From Thermodesulfobacterium geofontis OPF15 (GTDB lineage Bacteria > Desulfobacterota > Thermodesulfobacteria > Thermodesulfobacteriales > Thermodesulfobacteriaceae), in assembly GCF_000215975.1 (NCBI RefSeq), contig NC_015682.1, positions 1,054,001-1,118,000 of the forward strand: 64,000 bases of DNA, given 5' to 3'. Below, piece by piece: positions 61,343-64,000 of the stretch. The notes under the pieces are model-generated. The model searched no databases and was not told where the DNA came from. It saw nothing but the letters and a program-made list of their open reading frames with translations. The translations under genes and the position numbers were made by a program. Numbering within the stretch: position 1 is the first letter of the stretch; each line of letters starts with the position of its first letter.

Positions 61343-64000
61343 GTTGAAACCTGCCCTGGATTAAAAGGGATTGCGAATTACAAAAATAAAATTTTTCATG
61401 TGGACAGGTCCATTCAAGAGTTGAAACCTGCCCTGGATTAAAAGGGATTGCGAAAATTGATCATAAAGTATTCTTTCAATTGTCTCTTTCAAATTGTTGA
61501 AACCTGCCCTGGATTAAAAGGGATTGCGAATTTCGTTGAACTTCTTTATCTTACTCGCACACTCTTTTTCACAAGTTGAAACCTGCCCTGGATTAAAAGG
61601 GATTGCGAAACCTCTTTGTAAATCATTTTAACCCTCCCTTTTTTTATTGTTGAAACCTGCCCTGGATTAAAAGGGATTGCGAATCTTCCGGTTTTGGTTT
61701 GTGCCATACTGGGAATTCAAATACGAGTTGAAACCTGCCCTGGATTAAAAGGGATTGCGAAACAGGACATTTTTCTAACATAACCTTACCTCCTTTTTAA
61801 GTTGAAACCTGCCCTGGATTAAAAGGGATTGCGAAAAATTGCTCTATCCTCTCAAACTCAACTACTCTAAATGTTGAAACCTGCCCTGGATTAAAAGGGA
61901 TTGCGACACTTTTATTTACTTTTCCTCCGATTTCGTTCCAAATATTAATGTTGAAACCTGCCCTGGATTAAAAGGGATTGCGAAATACAAACCTCTTTAC
62001 CCTCAGCACAAAGCTCTTCATATGTGTTGAAACCTGCCCTGGATTAAAAGGGATTGCGAATGTGGTAATTTTTTTTATCATGGCTTACACCTCTTTTTTA
62101 GTTGAAACCTGCCCTGGATTAAAAGGGATTGCGAAAAATGATTTAATTAAATGTTGATAGTTCAACCAAAAGGTTGAAACCTGCCCTGGATTAAAAGGGA
62201 TTGCGAAAAGAGAGGAGTGGAGGATTTATTCAATTTTGATGGTAATTTCGGGTTGAAACCTGCCCTGGATTAAAAGGGATTGCGAAATACAAACCTCTTT
62301 ACCCTCAGCACAAAGCTCTTCATATGTGTTGAAACCTGCCCTGGATTAAAAGGGATTGCGAATCTTTTTTTTCTGGCATAATAACCCTCCTTTATATTTT
62401 GTTGAAACCTGCCCTGGATTAAAAGGGATTGCGAAATAAGATCCCTGTCTTCTCCTATGATAATGAATTTTTTGTTGAAACCTGCCCTGGATTAAAAGGG
62501 ATTGCGAATATACAAAAGCCACTTTCCTTATAATAAGGACAATTTTTAGTTGAAACCTGCCCTGGATTAAAAGGGATTGCGAAAAATGATTTAATTAAAT
62601 GTTGATAGTTCAACCAAAAGGTTGAAACCTGCCCTGGATTAAAAGGGATTGCGAATTGACACCTCCGTAAACTTTCGTATCGGCTGTATAATAGAAGTTG
62701 AAACCTGCCCTGGATTAAAAGGGATTGCGAAGATCTAAATCTACCTCCCCTTCCCTTTTCTCTTTCAAATGGGTTGAAACCTGCCCTGGATTAAAAGGGA
62801 TTGCGACTTTTTCATTTTTGTCCTCCTCCTTTTGATTTTTTATTTTTATGTTGAAACCTGCCCTGGATTAAAAGGGATTGCGACACTTTTATTTACTTTT
62901 CCTCCGATTTCGTTCCAAATATTAATGTTGAAACCTGCCCTGGATTAAAAGGGATTGCGAATTAACATCTGCAAAATTTATAGGAATGTTAATGGTTGAA
63001 ACCTGCCCTGGATTAAAAGGGATTGCGAATTTGCCATTTCCTTTCTCATAAGTCTCACCTCCTTATTTGTTGAAACCTGCCCTGGATTAAAAGGGATTGC
63101 GAAAAGTTGCTACTTTTTCAATCATAGTTTTCCCCCTTTTTAGTGGTTGAAACCTGCCCTGGATTAAAAGGGATTGCGACGCAGACTTTATGACATCAGA
63201 AAGTCTAATCTGAGAAGGTTGAAACCTGCCCTGGATTAAAAGGGATTGCGACTTCTGTCCAGCCCAGCCCTAATAATTTGATATTGATTAGTTGAAACCT
63301 GCCCTGGATTAAAAGGGATTGCGACCCTAAAAAATTGGGCAACTCTAAAAACTACTGAAAGAACACGTTGAAACCTGCCCTGGATTAAAAGGGATTGCGA
63401 CACTTTTATTTACTTTTCCTCCGATTTCGTTCCAAATATTAATGTTGAAACCTGCCCTGGATTAAAAGGGATTGCGAATTAACATCTGCAAAATTTATAG
63501 GAATGTTAATGGTTGAAACCTGCCCTGGATTAAAAGGGATTGCGAATTTGCCATTTCCTTTCTCATAAGTCTCACCTCCTTATTTGTTGAAACCTGCCCT
63601 GGATTAAAAGGGATTGCGAAAAGTTGCTACTTTTTCAATCATAGTTTTCCCCCTTTTTAGTGGTTGAAACCTGCCCTGGATTAAAAGGGATTGCGACGCA
63701 GACTTTATGACATCAGAAAGTCTAATCTGAGAAGGTTGAAACCTGCCCTGGATTAAAAGGGATTGCGACTTCTGTCCAGCCCAGCCCTAATAATTTGATA
63801 TTGATTAGTTGAAACCTGCCCTGGATTAAAAGGGATTGCGACCCTAAAAAATTGGGCAACTCTAAAAACTACTGAAAGAACACGTTGAAACCTGCCCTGG
63901 ATTAAAAGGGATTGCGACACTTTTATTTACTTTTCCTCCGATTTCGTTCCAAATATTAATGTTGAAACCTGCCCTGGATTAAAAGGGATTGCGACCCTAA
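61343..64000 (+). CRISPR. Type III-A CRISPR array, 36 repeats, runs off the right edge
   Basis: Thirty-six copies of a 34-bp invariant sequence starting GTTGAAACCTGCCCTGGATT and ending AAAAGGGATTGCGA, with a 35th base always A or C. The repeat is thus 35 bp, and the crRNA handle is ATTGCGAA or ATTGCGAC. The first repeat is 61343-61376; the last is 63961-63994, after which a 36th spacer begins. There are 35 complete spacers of 34-45 bp (34-bp repeat counting), 24 of them distinct. Transcription is rightward from the leader, inferred from leader position and from spacers antisense to gene starts. Confidence 0.98.
62884..63917 (+). repeat. 517-bp tandem duplication inside the CRISPR array
   Basis: Bases 62884-63400 (seven spacer-repeat units) are repeated exactly as 63401-63917. 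A third copy starts at 63918 with the same spacer but then jumps to a spacer beginning CCCTAA. The first spacer of the block also occurs upstream at 61907-61949. Recombination between repeats is the likely origin; an assembly artefact should be excluded. Confidence 0.9.

Noticed and set aside
61343-64000. Reading the array leftward (transcribed from the right)
   Set aside because: The leader and cas2 are at the left, duplicated older spacers lie at the right, and the spacers are antisense to gene starts only when the array is read rightward.

Overview
The window is AT-rich DNA from a diderm (outer-membrane) thermophilic bacterium. The low GC, dense lysine/glutamate-rich proteins, MacA/TolC and autotransporter genes, and the mix of bacterial housekeeping genes with a heat-lover's type III CRISPR locus suggest something like Thermodesulfobacterium or a relative. 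That placement is an inference from gene style, not a database result.

Positions 1-23,600 are ordinary chromosome. They hold the end of a DUF89 phosphatase gene, a short topA, folC, a Na+/Ca2+ exchanger, a universal stress protein, a BCAM0308-type zinc protein, a MacA/TolC/ABC efflux operon with its own promoter and palindromic operator, an amino-acid permease, a MarC protein and a flippase-like membrane protein. These are followed by the translation cluster infB-ylxP(DUF503)-rbfA-nrnA-truB, then kdsB, a MEMO-family gene, gltX and tRNA-Pro(UGG). A truncated GGDEF/EAL gene abuts the tRNA, marking the start of accessory DNA.

Positions 23,600-47,300 are a patchwork of accessory genes and broken mobile elements. 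They include a secreted DJ-1/PfpI protein, an LSm-like gene wreck, an MNT/HEPN toxin-antitoxin pair, an IS256-family wreck, and a Spy-like protein plus a 2,281-residue repeat-rich autotransporter lying between 47-bp direct repeats. Next come an IS4/IS5-like wreck and a probable defence island (35,078-44,506): an AAA+ ATPase, several small proteins, a DUF2357/McrC-like nuclease, a McrB-like NTPase, a Cas4-like PD-(D/E)XK nuclease and an ApeA-like HEPN protein. Further on are an AbiEii-like nucleotidyltransferase, a broken DUF6884 gene, a VapBC pair and three small IS256-derived elements, one of which carries a fragment of an HU/IHF gene.

Positions 47,309-64,000 hold one co-directional type III-A CRISPR-Cas locus. 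It opens with four signalling genes: a MazF-like small protein, a sigma-factor-like protein, a putative anti-sigma/CalpT-like protein, and a soluble Lon-like protease fused to a SAVED domain (CalpL-like). It continues with csm1-csm5, cas6, csx1, an unrecognised 225-residue gene, cas2, cas1 and a second cas2, then a leader and at least 36 repeats running off the window. The likely logic is that Csm3/Csm1 sense foreign RNA and Csm1 makes cyclic oligoadenylate. That messenger would activate Csx1 RNase and, in parallel, the SAVED-Lon protease, which cuts the anti-sigma protein and frees the sigma-like factor. This is a variant of the CalpL/CalpT/CalpS cascade with an extra MazF-like partner and no membrane anchor, and it is the most interesting system in the window. 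The array itself is unusual: at least 7 of its 24 distinct spacers are exactly antisense to a Shine-Dalgarno plus ATG start, and a 517-bp block of seven spacers is tandemly duplicated.
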